A DNA stretch of 64,000 bases from Paramacrobiotus metropolitanus (taxonomy: Eukaryota; Tardigrada; Eutardigrada; Parachela; Macrobiotidae), in contig NW_026570268.1 in the NCBI RefSeq assembly GCF_019649055.1, forward strand, positions 124,001 through 188,000. Direction: 5' to 3'. Shown here in pieces: positions 24,080-36,197 of the stretch. A model generated the notes under the pieces. The model did not search any database. It saw only the letters and a list, made by a program, of their open reading frames with translations, and had not been told where the DNA came from. Positions within the stretch are counted from its first letter, which is position 1, and the number at the start of each line of letters is the position of its first letter. A program made the position numbers and the translations under genes.

Positions 24080-24361
24080 CGGACGACCGGCGGGCCCGGG
24101 TCGGACTTGCCCAATTAGGTGAGCAAGACCCGGAGACCCTGGAAGAGCAGAAGAAGGCCATCAAATCCATGAAGCTCGGAGAGAACTTAACCGACGAGCA
24201 GCGACAAGTCCTACGGGACATTCCATGGGAGTATCGACTGGTCTTCCCGACCTCAAAGCGACCCTACGGTGACGTCAAGGGAGTCACTCACGTCATCGAC
24301 GTCCAAGGTGCGAAGCCCATCAAGATGAACCCGACCAGAACGAGTTGGAAGGGCCGCGAAT
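24080..24361 (+). pseudogene. E1 reverse transcriptase, N-terminal part
   Basis: The frame 24049-24366 contains LTDEQRQVLRDIPWEYRLVF followed by VTHVIDVQGAKPIKMNP, the typical N-terminal RT approach of Ty3/gypsy Pol (EQ...L...Y..VF, then H.ID..GA.PI). It is cut at codon level by the transposon at 24362; the rest of RT resumes at 26908. The catalytic palm lies in the downstream part. Confidence 0.8.
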
Positions 24362-26899
24362 CATAGAATGTCCAAGTTAGGGCATTAAGTGGTTCCATAG
24401 GAATGAACCAATAGACCAGGAGAGGAGTGGTTCAACAGGTTCTGAACCACTTCAGGAACCACCATGGAACCACCACGGAACCACAAGTGAACAAAGTGCG
24501 CACTCTCATGCCGAACGCTGTCTTACTAACTACCTCTGTACCCCGTGAACCAACGGAACCAATGGAACCACATGGAACCACAATGGAACCACGAGTGAAC
24601 CAAGCGCGCTCTCGCATGCCGACACGCTGTCACACTACCTTTGTACCCCGTGAACCAATTACCAATGGAACCACATGGAACTACAATGGAACCACGAGTG
24701 AAGCAAGCGCGCTCTCGCATGCCGACACGCTGTCACACTACCTCTGTGGTCCGTGAACCAGTGGAACCAATGGAACCACAGGGAACCACAATGGAACCAC
24801 GAGTGAAGCAAGCGCGCTCTCGCATGCCGACACGCTGTCACACTACCTCTGTGGTCCGTGAACCAGTGGAACCAATGGAACCACAGGGAACCACAATGGA
24901 AACACGAGTGAACCAAGCGCGCTCTCGCACGCCGACACGCTGTCACACTACCTCTGTACCCCGTGAACCAATGGAACCAATGGAACCACGATGAACCAGA
25001 ATGGAACCACGAGTGACCCAAGCGCGCTCTCGCATGCCGACACGTTGTCACTCTAACTCCGTGCCGCATGAACCAATAGAAACACGGCAACCGATTACTT
25101 CTGCCATTTCCGTGTCGGCCAAAGTTTTGCGGCAGGCAATCATTTCGGCCGGTCATAAACGCTTCGGCCGAGACTCACTTCGGACAGCACTCAATTCGGC
25201 CTAAAGTCGTTTTGGCAAGTGGACGTTTCGGCCATCTCTGATTTGTAAGTTTTTCTTATGTTCCGTTTGTACACACGTTTTGGTACATTTTTTATGTAAC
25301 TGTGTGTTCTTAATTTCCTGTTCCCTTATATTTTTTTTACTGTATTTTAAAGTCTTATTCTTTGAATTCTTACGTTTTCATAAGTGTGCTTATGTTTTCA
25401 TATACAGATAGTTGCTTATTTTTGTGCTTTATTTTTCTTAGGTTTCTTAAATCTTCTTTAATTTTCCCATGTTTCTCATTGTTTTTATAATTTAAAACTA
25501 CTAGTATTTGTAGCTTGCCTTTAATCGGTAGCACGTCAGGTTGCCGACCTGCGTTTTGCTGCCCGACAATTTGCTAACCGATATGTTGCTGGTTGACACA
25601 ATTGCTGACCGACAGATTGCTGACTGACAATTCTTTTTTCTGCAAACATGCTGTCCGACATTGTGCTAAGACTCTTTCGTTGATCGACAGCTCACTTGTC
25701 GGTCAACAAAATATCGGCAATCGACAAATCGCTGACCGACACATTCCATAGGACACAATCTTGCTGATTGACAGTTTGCTTATCAGTTGAAAATAACGAA
25801 CTTTGCAAATCTCGCTTCAAACAGAGAAGGAAGTCAACCCAGTGCAACCAGTTTTCTTAATTTTTTGGTTCCCAATGTTTCTTAGGTTCCTTAGGTTCCT
25901 TAGATTTCTAAAGTTTTTTGGATTTCATAGGTTTTTTTTGCTTTCTTGGCTTGTTTAGGTTTCTTGGGTTCCTTAGGTTCCTTTGGTTTCTTAGGTTTCT
26001 TGGGTTTCTAGGTTTCTTAGATTTCTAGGTTTCTTAGGTTTTTTCGGCTTTTTTTTATTATCTTAGGTTTTTAGCTATTTTGGTCTGCGTAGCATTCTCT
26101 CGCATTTTTCTGCTGATTCCGCTGCTTTTGTCTGCAATTCTGCAGCCGTTGACGAAAGACACGGAAACCAAAAAACAGTACGGCAAAACAATAGCGAACG
26201 TTCCAATTTTTTTTAAAACTAAGTAACCGAATCCGGCGAATAACTGCACCGACAAACGAGAAAAAATTCGTAGTCGGCAACGATCGCAGTTAAAAGTAGA
26301 CATAAGCCACAATGTGAATCAGTTTGAAATTTTTCGCAAATTTGCAAACCTCCATAACCGAAATTTGAAATTCTTGCCTGCGGTTCAATATTCTAAACCA
26401 TCCGAATGATAAGAACGATCGCCGTACATTTTCAAAAGCAGTACTTCTTTTTTGTGAGTCAATAGTTCATGGGTTACAGAGCTAGTGTGGAAGCTTGTTG
26501 CAAATGAGGTCGCCTTTGGTTCACTTAGGGTGCCATCGTGGTTCCATTTTGGTTCCATGTAGTTCCATTGGTTCACGGGTTACAGAGGTAGTGTGACAGC
26601 GTGTCGGCATGCGAGAGCGCGCTTGGTTTACTCGTGGTTCCATTGTGGTTCCATGTGGTTCCATTGGTTCACGGAGTACAGAGGTAGTGTGACAGCGTGT
26701 CGGCATGCGAGAGCGCGCTTGGTTTACTCGCGGTTCCATTGTGGTTCCATGTGGTTCCATTGGTAATTGGTTCACGGGGTACAAAGGTCGTGTGACAACG
26801 TGTCGACATGCGAGAGCGCGCTTGGTTCACTCGTGGTTCCACTGTGGTTCCATGTGGTTCAGAACCAATGCACTAATGTCCTAACTTGGACATTCTCTC
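24362..26899. mobile_element. Foldback-type DNA transposon inside E1 RT
   Basis: 2538 bp flanked by a perfect 8-bp duplication CCGCGAAT (24354-24361 and 26900-26907). The ends are inverted: AGAATGTCCAAGTTAGG at the left and its reverse complement at the right. Next to each end lie tandem repeats of about 87-95 bp rich in GGAACCAATGGAACCAC and GCGCGCTCTCGCATGCCGAC: about seven units at 24430-25080 and three to four inverted units at 26520-26870. The interior (25090-26510) has short degenerate repeats (TTCGGCC, CTGACCGACA, TTAGGTTTCTT) and no transposase. Eight-base duplication suggests hAT or a P-like group. Confidence 0.9.
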
Positions 26900-26907
26900 C
26901 CGCGAAT

Positions 26908-27583
26908 TCATCTCCAAGCACGTGCAGGAGATGTTGGACCTGAGCGTAATCGAACCTTCCGACGCAGCATGGAGCTTCCCCGTGGTTTTGGCAGCCAAAA
27001 AAAACCCGGACGGCTCCGTCGGAACCCGGTTCTGCATCAACTACATTAAGCTGAATGCAGTAACCAAGAAGAACAACTACCCTGTTCCCAACCCGGACGA
27101 ATTACTGGACCAGTGCGCCGGGATGGAGTTCTACGGCAAGGTGGACTGCCAGTCCGGTTTTTGGCAAATCCCAATGGATGAAGCCTCAAAGGACATGACA
27201 ACCTTCGTAACCACGGAGGGCATGTACCGCTTCAACCGGATGCCGTTCGCAGTCTGCAACGGACCCGCAACCTTTCAAATGCACGTCGATAAAATCATGG
27301 GAAAAGCCCGCAAGAAAGGTGTTTTTGCCTACATTGACGACATCATTTTCTTCGGACAGACCTATGACGAATTCAAGGAAGCCTTCCGAGCAACCCTGGA
27401 CTGCCTACTAGAGGCCGGGGTCACCATCAAACCCTCGAAATGTGAGGTTGGAACGGATAAATTACCGTTCCTTGGACATGTCCTCAACAAGGCCGGGGTT
27501 CAGACCGATGACGAGAAAGTAGCGGCCATTGCTCAGCACCAACCCCCGAGAACAGAACGCCAATTGCGGTCGTTCCTCGGTTG
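26908..27583 (+). pseudogene. E1 reverse transcriptase, catalytic domain
   Basis: Open from 26886 to 27725. Motifs in order: a degenerate FCINYIKLN (usual CVDYRKLN), KVDCQSGFWQIPM with the first catalytic Asp, MPFAVCNGPATFQ, YIDDIIFF with the catalytic YxDD pair, and LPFLGHVLNKAGV. The polymerase core is therefore nearly complete. The frame is lost at about 27580 in the connection to RNase H, where a single-base deletion best explains the shift (the protein continues as NYYRKFIRNYAQ in the next frame). RT copies the element RNA to DNA in the particle. Confidence 0.9.
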
Positions 27584-28471
27584 GCCAACTATTACCGGAA
27601 ATTCATCCGTAATTATGCCCAGAGGACATCAAAGATGTATGAACTCCTTCGGAAAACGTATTCCATCCGGACAGACTGGACGGATGACCATACAGCGGAG
27701 TTCAACGGCATTAAACAAGCCTTAACTACAGCCCCGGTACGCGCAAAGTTCGACCCGTCCAAGAAGACGGTAATCGAGAGCGATGCCAGTGGAGCCGGAC
27801 TTGGCGCGGTGTTGTCACAAGAAGACCACCCGGTAGCTTTCGCCAGCCGAGAACTCCACGGAGCTGAAAGGAACTACGGAGTCATCGAATGGGAATGCCT
27901 AGCCGTAGTCTGGGCCGTGCAGAAGTTTAAACACTTTATCGACCATGGACCCTTCACCGTCCGAACGGACCACCGAGCCCTGGAGAACTTGATGCGCTGT
28001 GAGTCCAATAGACCCGGCATCAACCCCCGGTTAACACGGAAGGTTCAGAAGAAACGGGGCCGAAGAAACCCGGACCAGACCTTGGAACCCGGAGGCTTAA
28101 CGGATGAGGCCCGAGTTAGGTCTCTTCGAGCGGTCGGATGGAAGCAGACCAGCAGAATGCGTCGCCTAGTCCCGAAGAACATCCCGCTCCCCGGATGCGG
28201 AGTCATAACCGACTGGAATGAACTTGCAACCGCAGACGTACGCATAATTAACGTCATCGTACCAGACGATCCGGGCTCACAAGGCGAGTCGAGAGTCGGC
28301 ACTGCAAGGGTACGAGTGATTGGAACAGCCGGACCGGAGGCTTCGGGTTCACAAGGCGAACCCGAGGAAGAAGAAGAAAAACCGATGGAGTCCAATAAGG
28401 AGTTACGCAGACTGCAACTCCGGGACCCTCACCTCCGGAAACTAATCGACGAAATGGAAAATCAGGATTAG
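27584..28471 (+). pseudogene. E1 RNase H domain and connection to integrase
   Basis: The frame 27581-28471 starts with YYRKFI, the usual RT thumb/connection, then RNase H motifs: VIESDASGAGLGAVLSQ (first catalytic Asp), ERNYGVIEWECLAVVWA (Glu) and FTVRTDHRALENL (Asp). After about residue 145 the sequence becomes Arg-rich and less conserved, then Glu-rich (EEEEEKPMESN), leading to the integrase. Stop at 28471. RNase H removes the RNA strand during reverse transcription. Confidence 0.85.
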
Positions 28472-28507
28472 CTGGACCATAAGTCCCGGCTACTGGAACA
28501 TTACCAG

Positions 28508-29650
28508 ATGAGCGGAGGTGTACTTTACCGGCTGACCACCCATAACACCAAGCTGGAACGGCGGTTTGTGGTCCCGCTCTTCATGCGAAAGGGCATCATT
28601 CGGGCACTTCACGACGGAAAAACCGGCAACAACTTCTGCCGCGTGAAGACTCTGGAGGCACCGAAGCTCCGGTACTATTGGGATCGGATGCTAGCCGACG
28701 TTCACGACTATGTGGACAACTGCCCCCGGTGCACCCTGGTGAACAAGCCCCGGACCAAACCACCCGGTAAACTCCAGAAGATGGAAGTTGTTGAGCCTTG
28801 GTACCGCATATATGCGGACTTCAAAGGACCCCTAACTCGGACAGAGTCGAAGGGATACCAGTATATCGCTGTCATCACCGATCAGTTCACCAAGTTCACC
28901 GTGGCCCGAGCAACCAAGACAAACTCTGCAAAAGAGTTTGAGAAGTTCTTCGTGGAAGATGTCGTCCTAAAGTACGGCATGCCGACCCACCTTCACACGG
29001 ACCAGGGATCCCACTTTACGGCTTAGACCTTTGCCAAGGTGGCTAAGATCTTTGGAATCCAGCATACGTTCGGAACAGCCTACCACCCAGAAGGGCAAGG
29101 ACAGGTTGAACGTTCCATGCAGACGATATGGGACGGAATCAGGAAGTACTGCGACGCCAAGGATGGTCATCGATGGCATCGAGCCTTACAATACGTGGTA
29201 TGCGGGATCAACCGTGCGAAACACGCGACCACCCAGTTCTCACCCTACTACATGCTGTATGGACGTGAGATGACCATACCCCAGGACGTCATCACCGGCA
29301 CAAACGCACCGGAGCAGTACACCGATAAGGAGCAGTACATCCGAAGGATCAAAGAACGGCTCCAGAGGGCACACGACATCGCGAAAACGAACATTGACGA
29401 AGCGTTCGAGAAGAGTGCCGAACTCTATAACAAGAAGAAGTCGGTACCGGACTTCAAGAAAAGAGATTTAGTCCTGGTGGAGTATCCCAATAAGGATCCC
29501 ACCAGGAAGGAACGATACGATGGAGTATGGACGGTACTTAACCATCGCGGACCCAATAACCTTTGGCTCCGGAACGTCAAAACCGGAAAGGAAGACGTCG
29601 TCGCGGTGGATCGCTGCAAGCACCACCCCATAACAAACGCCGCCGGATAA
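28508..29650 (+). pseudogene. E1 integrase
   Basis: Reads in one frame interrupted by TAG at 29024-29026. The N-terminal zinc finger region has His (RALHDGKTG) and CPRC, but the second His position reads Asn in NNFCRVKTLEA, so the HHCC site is damaged. The DDE core is present: YADFKGPL, then LHTDQGSHFTA directly before the stop, then HPEGQGQVERS. The C-terminal part has a GPY/F-like stretch (YDGVWTVLNHRGPNNLWL) and no chromodomain. The stop and the lost His make it inactive. It would insert the cDNA into the genome. Confidence 0.92.
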
Positions 29651-30466
29651 CCCGGTCATACGGTCAAAAGCGACTGGCGGAAGCCCGGATAACAACATTG
29701 CAACGGTGCAAGACCCCCATGAGGATCGGCCCGCTCGCAATACCCGGGCTCGAAAGGCTAACTTAGCCGAAGAAAAGCCTGAAGAAGTGACAAAAGACCC
29801 TCGGCAACCGGACCTAACGTCGGTGCAGGACCCCAATAAGGGTCGGCCCGGCAGACCAAGCCCGGCCGCCGAGCCCGAACCGGAGAAACCGAAGGTTAAA
29901 CGAGGCCGACCGAGGAAGAAACCTCCGTCAGACTTCGAAACACCAGCCCTGCAGGAACCGCAGAAGCAGGCCATCATAGAAGTTGAAATGCGGCTACACC
30001 GGGGCAACCGGCTACACCGGGGCAACCGGTGGACTTAGCCAAATCAGCCGAGGCTATCCCGGATAAACCGAAGGAAACCACCAAGAAGCCTAAGGCTACT
30101 TTAAAGAAGCCGAAGGAACCTAAGCAACCGAAGGAAAAGCCGGCTAAGGAGAAGAAACCGGTCAAGAAGCGGGAGAAGAAGCAACCCGACACACCGGTCC
30201 CGGCTGCATCAACTGAAGTCCAGGCTGAACCATCAGCCACATCAACTAGCAACCCGGCTGAGCCCCCGGCTCCGAAGCGAAGGTACGGGACGGCGAAGAA
30301 GCCTAAGCTTACGGCCCAAGAGGTACTTGAAAAAGCTCAAGTAGCCGAAGATGAAGCCCACAAGGATACCCTCGAGAGAATCACCGAAGGAAGGGCTGAG
30401 CCAAAGCCGAAATCAACGAAGAAGGCTAAAAAAGCAAAAACCACCACACCACAACCATCAAATTAG
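29651..30466 (+). pseudogene. E1 Lys/Pro-rich tail after integrase
   Basis: Frames at 29706-30038 and 30029-30466 overlap and encode basic, disordered sequence: an AT-hook-like KRGRPRKKP near 29905 and a Lys/Pro repeat tract (KKPKATLKKPKEPK) at about 30080-30170. A GACCC/GGGTC hairpin with loop CAATAA lies at 29829-29844 and an 18-base direct duplication at 29992-30029. It may be the C-terminal end of Pol, perhaps for chromatin binding; this is inference from the AT-hook-like motif. Confidence 0.5.
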
Positions 30467-30649
30467 GGCCCATAGATAATTTAGAATTAGTTAGGGCTTA
30501 GCTAGGAATTAGTTAGGTTAAGAATGGACCTTTGGTGTCGGAATGGAACCTGTTCAGTTGTGCATGGAATCTTCAGCTGAATTCAACCCCAAGGAAATAC
30601 GGCTCGCTAACAATCATTTATTTCCTTATCTCAAAAGCTTCCCATAACG
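30467..30649 (+). other. Intergenic stretch with possible internal promoter
   Basis: An AU-richer interval of about 180 bp containing the local repeats TTAGAATTAGTTAGGGCTTAG and GAATTAGTTAGGTTAAG. It separates pol from the next ATG at 30650. No TATA box or splice acceptor is decisive. How the post-pol ORFs are expressed (splicing, internal promoter) is unknown. Confidence 0.35.
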
Positions 30650-32410
30650 ATGTCCGACCGACGACGAGACCCTCCATCGAGTGGAAGCAAGAGCAGCAGA
30701 CGTGACAACCGACGATCACAACCCTACCCGCTTGATCGGTCGAGCTCCCGCGCCGACACACGTTCGGCTACCCAGACGCCTACACCACAGGTAATAAACC
30801 CGCATGCGAACATAGCGGCAGATTCTGTGGCAGGTTTAACGGTCGGGTCACGGACGGTAACTCAGCCCCGGACAATTCCCCTGCAGACCTTGCCACCGGG
30901 CACTATGCTCGACGAAACCGGACTTTTAGTGAATGTGAGCGCGGCCTCCGGTCAGAATGCACCGGCAGTACCGATCGGCCCAATAGGCCAGATCCGCCCA
31001 ACACTTCTACCGGGACCTTTCATCCCCGGACCGGTCATGCCGCAACCGGTACCCTTCATCCCGATAACGGTGACGGGTATCCAGCAGGTCCCAACAGGGC
31101 CGCTGATGACTCAAGCCGGGATGAACCTTCAGCCGAACCAAATGTTCGCTATGTTCACCCAATGGTGCAATCAGATGGACATGAACCAGCCACAAGGCGG
31201 CTTGTTCGGCCCAATGGGACACTTTCCGGTAACCGGACAGATGCAACCCTCGGCAGCCCCGCCACAGCCGACTTTACCGGCAGGACCACGTCAGGATGGC
31301 ACAAATATGCCTCCGGTGGTCTCGGCGCGACGGCTCAGCCAGACCGGCAACGGACACCATCACCGTTCACCCGGTACTATGAAGATGGAACGAAAGCCTT
31401 CTCGGTCCAAATCCTGAAACGACCGAAGCCTACCACTCCAACGACGGAAGCAGCCCAGAGCCAGAGCTCAACCCAGAGCCGGACCCTCGGCAGCCGAAAA
31501 TACGGTTGAACCGATTTTCGCTGCATCTTCGGTCGGAACCAGACGTCAGATCCGACCCTCGGAAGAGCTCCAATTAGGGCTCATGGAGGCCGAGAGCGAG
31601 TGAATTATTGTCCAGCGCAAGATTGAAGCTCTCAAATTGAGCGATCCTAACTTTGCGCAGGAGCTGACCCGGCTGAACAAGGAGATGCAGGACCTGGAGC
31701 AACATATCCGGGATACACGAGCCATACTTCAGGCCCGGCAGTCAACCTCTTTAACCCCGGCTTCCGAAAGAGGGCCAGTTGTAGCAACCGCAATTACGGG
31801 GGCTGCAGCCGGATCAACTAACCCTCTGAGCTTGCCAACGGCAATGGCACCAGCGGCACCCGGATTGAAGCCCCCAATTAGGGGCGAGGTGTCCGGGATA
31901 GCCGGCCAAGGAAGTAGTCGGAACCCGCCAGGACCTTCGGCACCGGCAGACACGGCGGGAGACCGAAGGATCGACCCAACTCAGTTTCAGCTCCGCGCCA
32001 CATTACGCGAAGCGGATCATTTGGCGGCATACTTATGCCAAGAACAACGAGCAACGTCTCAAGATGAACCACGGTACTTGGACCAGGAATTGCTCATCAA
32101 CACCCTGGTTCACGACCTGTACATCCTGCGGAGGTCAGTCGACGTTACCAACCCGACGGCTGACCAGCTTCAGCAGTTCCGCGCCGTTTTCCGGAACATC
32201 CGGACGCTTATTGACAAGCACCCAAGGGCTCAGTCACCGGAGATTCCCCGACCGGGATCCCCGCGCCCCGGACATTACACGCGGCCAGAATACCTAGCGG
32301 AGGTACGGCGCATCTTTGACCAAGGGATAGAACACCACACAAGGTTGGTGCAACAATACCGCTCCACCCCACAAGACGGGATGGAGAGCCAGACGAGCTC
32401 CGCGGCTTAA
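30650..32410 (+). pseudogene. E1 post-pol gene, first part: disordered N-terminus then helices
   Basis: An ATG at 30650 opens a frame that, across TGA at 31415 and TGA at 31601, continues to 32410. The first 255 residues are Ser/Arg- then Pro/Gln/Gly-rich with no domain. From about 31620 the protein becomes helical (LNKEMQDLEQHIRDTRAI; LQQFRAVFRNIRTLIDKH; EVRRIFDQGIEHHTRLVQQY). I recognise no family; it is not an envelope (no signal peptide or membrane segment). Hairpins with CAATA, CAACA and CAATTA loops lie at about 30975, 31090, 31565-31582 and 31870-31885. Function unknown; similar helical repeats continue downstream. Confidence 0.5.
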
Positions 32411-33064
32411 TAGAACATGTCCGAGGGATCCTCCGTAAGGTCAGCGACTTGGCCCGAGAGGGAATCCCAGTAGAACCCCATCACCGATGGCAGCTAGAAG
32501 GAGCAGTAGCGGAACTTCAACAACAAGTTGCCGCGTATAACTTAACCCAAGAAGCCGGACCTCACGGACAGGCAGCCGGCCCCGTAACCCGTTTGACCTA
32601 CGACCAAGCCCGGGATAGGGTCAAGTTGTAGGAACGGATTAATCGCTCAACAACCTTGGGCGAAGGGATTATAGAAATGCTTATCGGACGCCGTGACCAG
32701 GCCCGTAACCTTGGCGGTCACCAAGCCACATTACCCGTTACGGAGCAGATCGCCGAAGTTAACCGGGAAATGGCCGATATAGCAGACCTAATGGAGGAAA
32801 GGATCCCAACAGGATCCCAGGAGATGCACCAGCTCGAAAGGCTCCTCAACCGGATGGAAGAAAGAGCCGGCAGATACGGCATAGCCAGCCCAGCCCGGAT
32901 CCTCGACCTACAAAATCGGCCCGAAGAAGCCGATATAAGGCTTCGGAGATGGCGACAGATCCGAGGGATCCTGGAACGGAGCCATAAGCTCAAGACAGCG
33001 CTTGAATGGAAAGCGAGAGGCCTACCCAAAGAGGGTGTAGAGCAGACCTTGGAACAGTCGAGAG
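32411..33064 (+). pseudogene. E1 post-pol gene, helical repeat part 1
   Basis: After a frameshift near 32380 another frame continues to 33064 with one TAG at about 32629. It contains two copies of a helix-turn-helix-type repeat whose turn reads DLAREGIPVEP (about 32446) and DLMEERIPTGS (about 32790), each followed by a QLE..L..L helix. A third copy (RLTEAGMPTAP) lies beyond the insertion at 33372. Repeat length is about 105-115 residues. This looks like a rod of antiparallel helices. A perfect GGATCC/GGATCC hairpin with loop CAACA lies at 32801-32817. Confidence 0.5.
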
Positions 33065-33340
33065 TATATAATGATAAATGAACGTTTCTCCTACATTATA
33101 TAGAACGGAGAATACTGCTGAATCCCATTGACGATCTTTACTGTACACGCTCATGACAGATACTGAATCGCTCAAACACAACTTCAGCCGAACGCTAAGA
33201 AATCAGCATAGAAAACAGACGTCTTTAGATACGATTAACTACGTGAAGATAGTTCACAACAATTGCATAAACACTTGTTTACCAGTGAACGCAACTGTAT
33301 ACATACGTGACTGCACGTCACATAACATTAATACTCTGAA
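33065..33340. mobile_element. Small AT-rich insertion in E1 post-pol gene
   Basis: About 275 bp of AT-rich sequence breaks an otherwise GC-rich coding stretch. Its ends are weakly inverted: AGTATATAATG at the left and CATTAATACT at the right. No convincing target duplication (GAACA occurs near both borders but not flush). Probably a MITE; the borders are approximate. Confidence 0.45.
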
Positions 33341-34094
33341 CAACATCACTTCCCACCTGAGGGACGTGGCAAGACTGACCGAAGCCGGTATGCCGACGGC
33401 ACCAAGGGACATCCAACTCTTGGATACCCTGTTGGGACACCTGCAGAGGCATATCGCCGGACATAGCGAACCTAACACGGAAGAATCCTCGGCGTACAGC
33501 CCTGGGCGCAGTCGAAGCGGCAGCCATGAGGGAGAACCAATAGTGATCCCCCGCTTAAGCCCATCACCGGAGGCATCCATACAACTTATTGCCACCCCAC
33601 TACTGGCAGAACTGATGGAAGAACCTTCCTCGCCGATCCCTTCCCCGGACATTGAGATGCTCGGTGATCCGCCGACGATGGACTGAACCACCGAAGAACT
33701 TAACCGGGAGTTGGCCGAAACCCAACAGACGGCGGACCTTCTTACCCGGTGGATTAATACACTTCAACCAGACGAAGAAATCACCCGGAGAATTATCACG
33801 GAACAACGTGATATAGTTCAGGGACACGCGGACAGAATGTGGCGGAAGATTGAGGCTCGGAGCCACAAGGAGGCCCAACCCCAGCCCACCGGACCAGAAC
33901 GAGTCAATCTGCCTGGACCGTCCCAACCAACCCAGCCGGAACAAGCCAAGAACAGCTCTCCGGATCGAGAAATCCAGGCTATCCGGGATGAATTAGCCTT
34001 GAACGAAGGCCAACTTGCCAACCCCTTGGACCTGATTCCAGCCCAGAAGAGGCTGAGGGAAAAGATTTACGAAGGCAGCACTCGGGGACGTTGA
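33341..34094 (+). pseudogene. E1 post-pol gene, helical repeat part 2
   Basis: The coding signal resumes at about 33345 with HLRDVARLTEAGMPTAPRD and the third helical repeat. It then has a Ser/Pro-rich stretch and ends at TGA 33684; the same frame type continues at 33690-34094 with helical LLTRWINTL and IVQGHADRMWRKIEAR, a Pro-rich linker and another helix. Function unknown. The general plan (helical unit, Pro-rich linker, helical unit) continues through to 36.8 kb. Confidence 0.45.
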
Positions 34095-34580
34095 CGACCT
34101 GAAGTCCGACCTGGAAGTAGCGTTGGCCAAGAGGAGGCATGAGGAAGAGAGCCGCAATACGGTTCCACCTCAAGCCCCGGCTAACCAGCCGAGCCAAGGC
34201 CCGGCCAACCAGCCAATCGAACCCTTGACTAATCAGCCGACCCAACCTCCGGAAAACCAGCCAACTCAGCCGGTAGCGACCCAACAGGTTGCACCGACTG
34301 AACGAGAATCGCCTCGGTCGAGGGTTCGGAGGATGGAAGCTATACCTGACCCGGGAGTCCTTCCACCCGGCACTCAACCCTACATCGTTGAGGCAATGAC
34401 CCGGGCGAATAACATCCTGACTGAGATCGGACTCGCCGAGGCTTTTGCGACCGCCATAGCGAAGAATTTTTCCGACTGGACGGAGACATCACCGGAGTAG
34501 ACAGCTATACCCTATCCGTCCGGATACTTCTACACCCAGATGCCCCGAAGGATCAGCTGAGTACAGCACAACTCCAATCG
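34095..34580 (+). pseudogene. E1 post-pol gene, NQP repeat linker
   Basis: Frame 34123-34500 has tandem NQPxQxPxNQPTQP-type repeats (34180-34290) followed by a helical ending around NNILTEIGLAEAFATAIAKN. The repeats are low complexity and the rest has no recognised domain. Stop TAG at 34498. Confidence 0.4.
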
Positions 34581-35353
34581 TCTGTGCTTTGGCTGTCAGC
34601 CTTCATCCGAGACTACGAAGAAGAACGGCAAAGGAAAGTGCAACGGGAAGCAGAACGCGCCCCTAAGGTTCAGTCCCGGATCCGGCAGATTGAACCCCCA
34701 GTGCAGGGTACATCAACCCGGGTACCAACCCTTAAGCCACCGGCCACAGCCCCCCCCCGACGTTGGCAGACTGGCCGTTATCGATACCCGGAATGGAGGA
34801 CACCATCCGACGAGCACTTCAAAGAGCCGAGGATGCCAGCCACGAGATGCACGAACTATTGCACTCCATAAACGCATGGGATCCTCGGGCTGCGAGGTTG
34901 GACGTCGATGTTAATACCTTGGACGAGGGCCGGAGAACCATTGCGAAGCTCTTCAGTCCGACCACGATCAGAACCCCAGAGACAGAGGATGCCTTAACAC
35001 AGGCTCTTCAGGACATCAAACGGGTCACGGAAGAACACTACCGGAACAAAAGGCGTCGAGCTGCGGAACGAACTGCCCAACAGGCTGGGACGTCCGCAGC
35101 CCCGGCTAAAACGTCGGAGCCTACCGGACCTGTCACCTCAACTGTTGAACCCATGGACGTGCCACCCTTGGAGGGTGAGGAAGAGAATCTTGAGCCTTCG
35201 ACCATCAAACGCGAGGCTTATGCACGGACAAGGGACTTAACCCCGGAGAAACCGAGTATCAGCAAGACACCTCGGCCTACAACATTGCCGATACACCCAA
35301 CAGGCGGTTCGGCCCGGCCAAAACGAACGGAACAGGTGTTAGTCATCCGGTGA
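34581..35353 (+). pseudogene. E1 post-pol gene, segment with poly-C frameshift
   Basis: Two frames, 34584-34871 and 34763-35353, meet at a run of nine C at 34749-34757, which is the likely frameshift site (indel in a homopolymer). After the run the protein is helical (DTIRRALQRAEDASHEMHELLHS) with a basic tail (RNKRRRAAERT), then disordered with Pro/Glu/Thr. Unknown function. Confidence 0.45.
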
Positions 35354-35599
35354 CCATCAACCCAGCCAGATGACCCGGAGAGAACCCCGGATGGAAGGGC
35401 CATCCATCAACCAGGTGGCCCTGATTCACCCAGATTAAAGGATAGGGAAGAAGAGAGCGGCCCAAGAAGGCGCCTCTTGGGAACACCCCCTCCACCTGTC
35501 CGAACCCTCGAACAACTTCGAGAGTTCATGATGTGAGACAGCTTCGGATCCGACACCGGCACCCTCGGAAAATAGCCACAAGGCGGCTCATCAGCCCAG
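35354..35599 (+). other. E1 post-pol sequence too decayed to read
   Basis: GC-rich, coding-like composition with stops in all three sense frames. By position it links two post-pol coding segments. No motif seen. Confidence 0.3.
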
Positions 35600-36197
35600 G
35601 GTAGCACGCAGAAAGGTTAAGCTAGTGTTGGAACCTACAGAACGGGAGGCCTTGGCCTACCACAACCAACTGGTAGAGCAGATTAAGCAGGCCGAATTCT
35701 ACCGTGTTCTTTAGGAAGGCGAGCTCACGGGTGGACAACTTTACGGGCCAATGTCTTCGAGGGACCAGATACGGATCACTCAGAGGATAGCCGACCGGGC
35801 AGCTGACCGAGATACCCTCTTACGCAGGCTCTTAGCGCTTAGGAGCGGCATGCAGGCACTTCGCCAACAGAGGTTACCGAGCGTAGTGCTGGAGTATGCA
35901 CAGCTGCTACGGAATCCAAGGATCAACCCGGCCGTATACATACGCGAGCCACCCTTGGAGCCCGGCCAGCCCAAATCGGATTTCATTGAGGAAACCATGT
36001 CCGACCACTCGGGTGATGAGGACCCTGAGCATGTCCACACCGAACCGGAGAGTGACATGGATGAAGAGAAACAGTGGCAGTTAGCCCTGTTAGCGGATGC
36101 TCGGACAACATCCCGGCTGTCATCAGAAGCCATGTCGGCAACACCGACTGGTAGACGGAGCAGATTCCCGGTAAAACAGGTGTCTCCAACTAGATAG
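35600..36197 (+). pseudogene. E1 post-pol gene, helical then acidic segment
   Basis: One frame from about 35600 to a TAG at 36195, with a stop at about 35713. It encodes helices (REALAYHNQLVEQIKQAEFY; DTLLRRLLALRSGMQALRQ), then an acidic stretch (SDHSGDEDPEHVHTEPESD), then a basic end. Unknown function; similar in style to the neighbouring segments. Confidence 0.45.

Noticed and set aside
24427-25156. Open frames rich in EPMEPHGTTMEPRV on plus and its mirror on minus
   Set aside because: They are read-through of the ~90-bp tandem repeat in the foldback arm.
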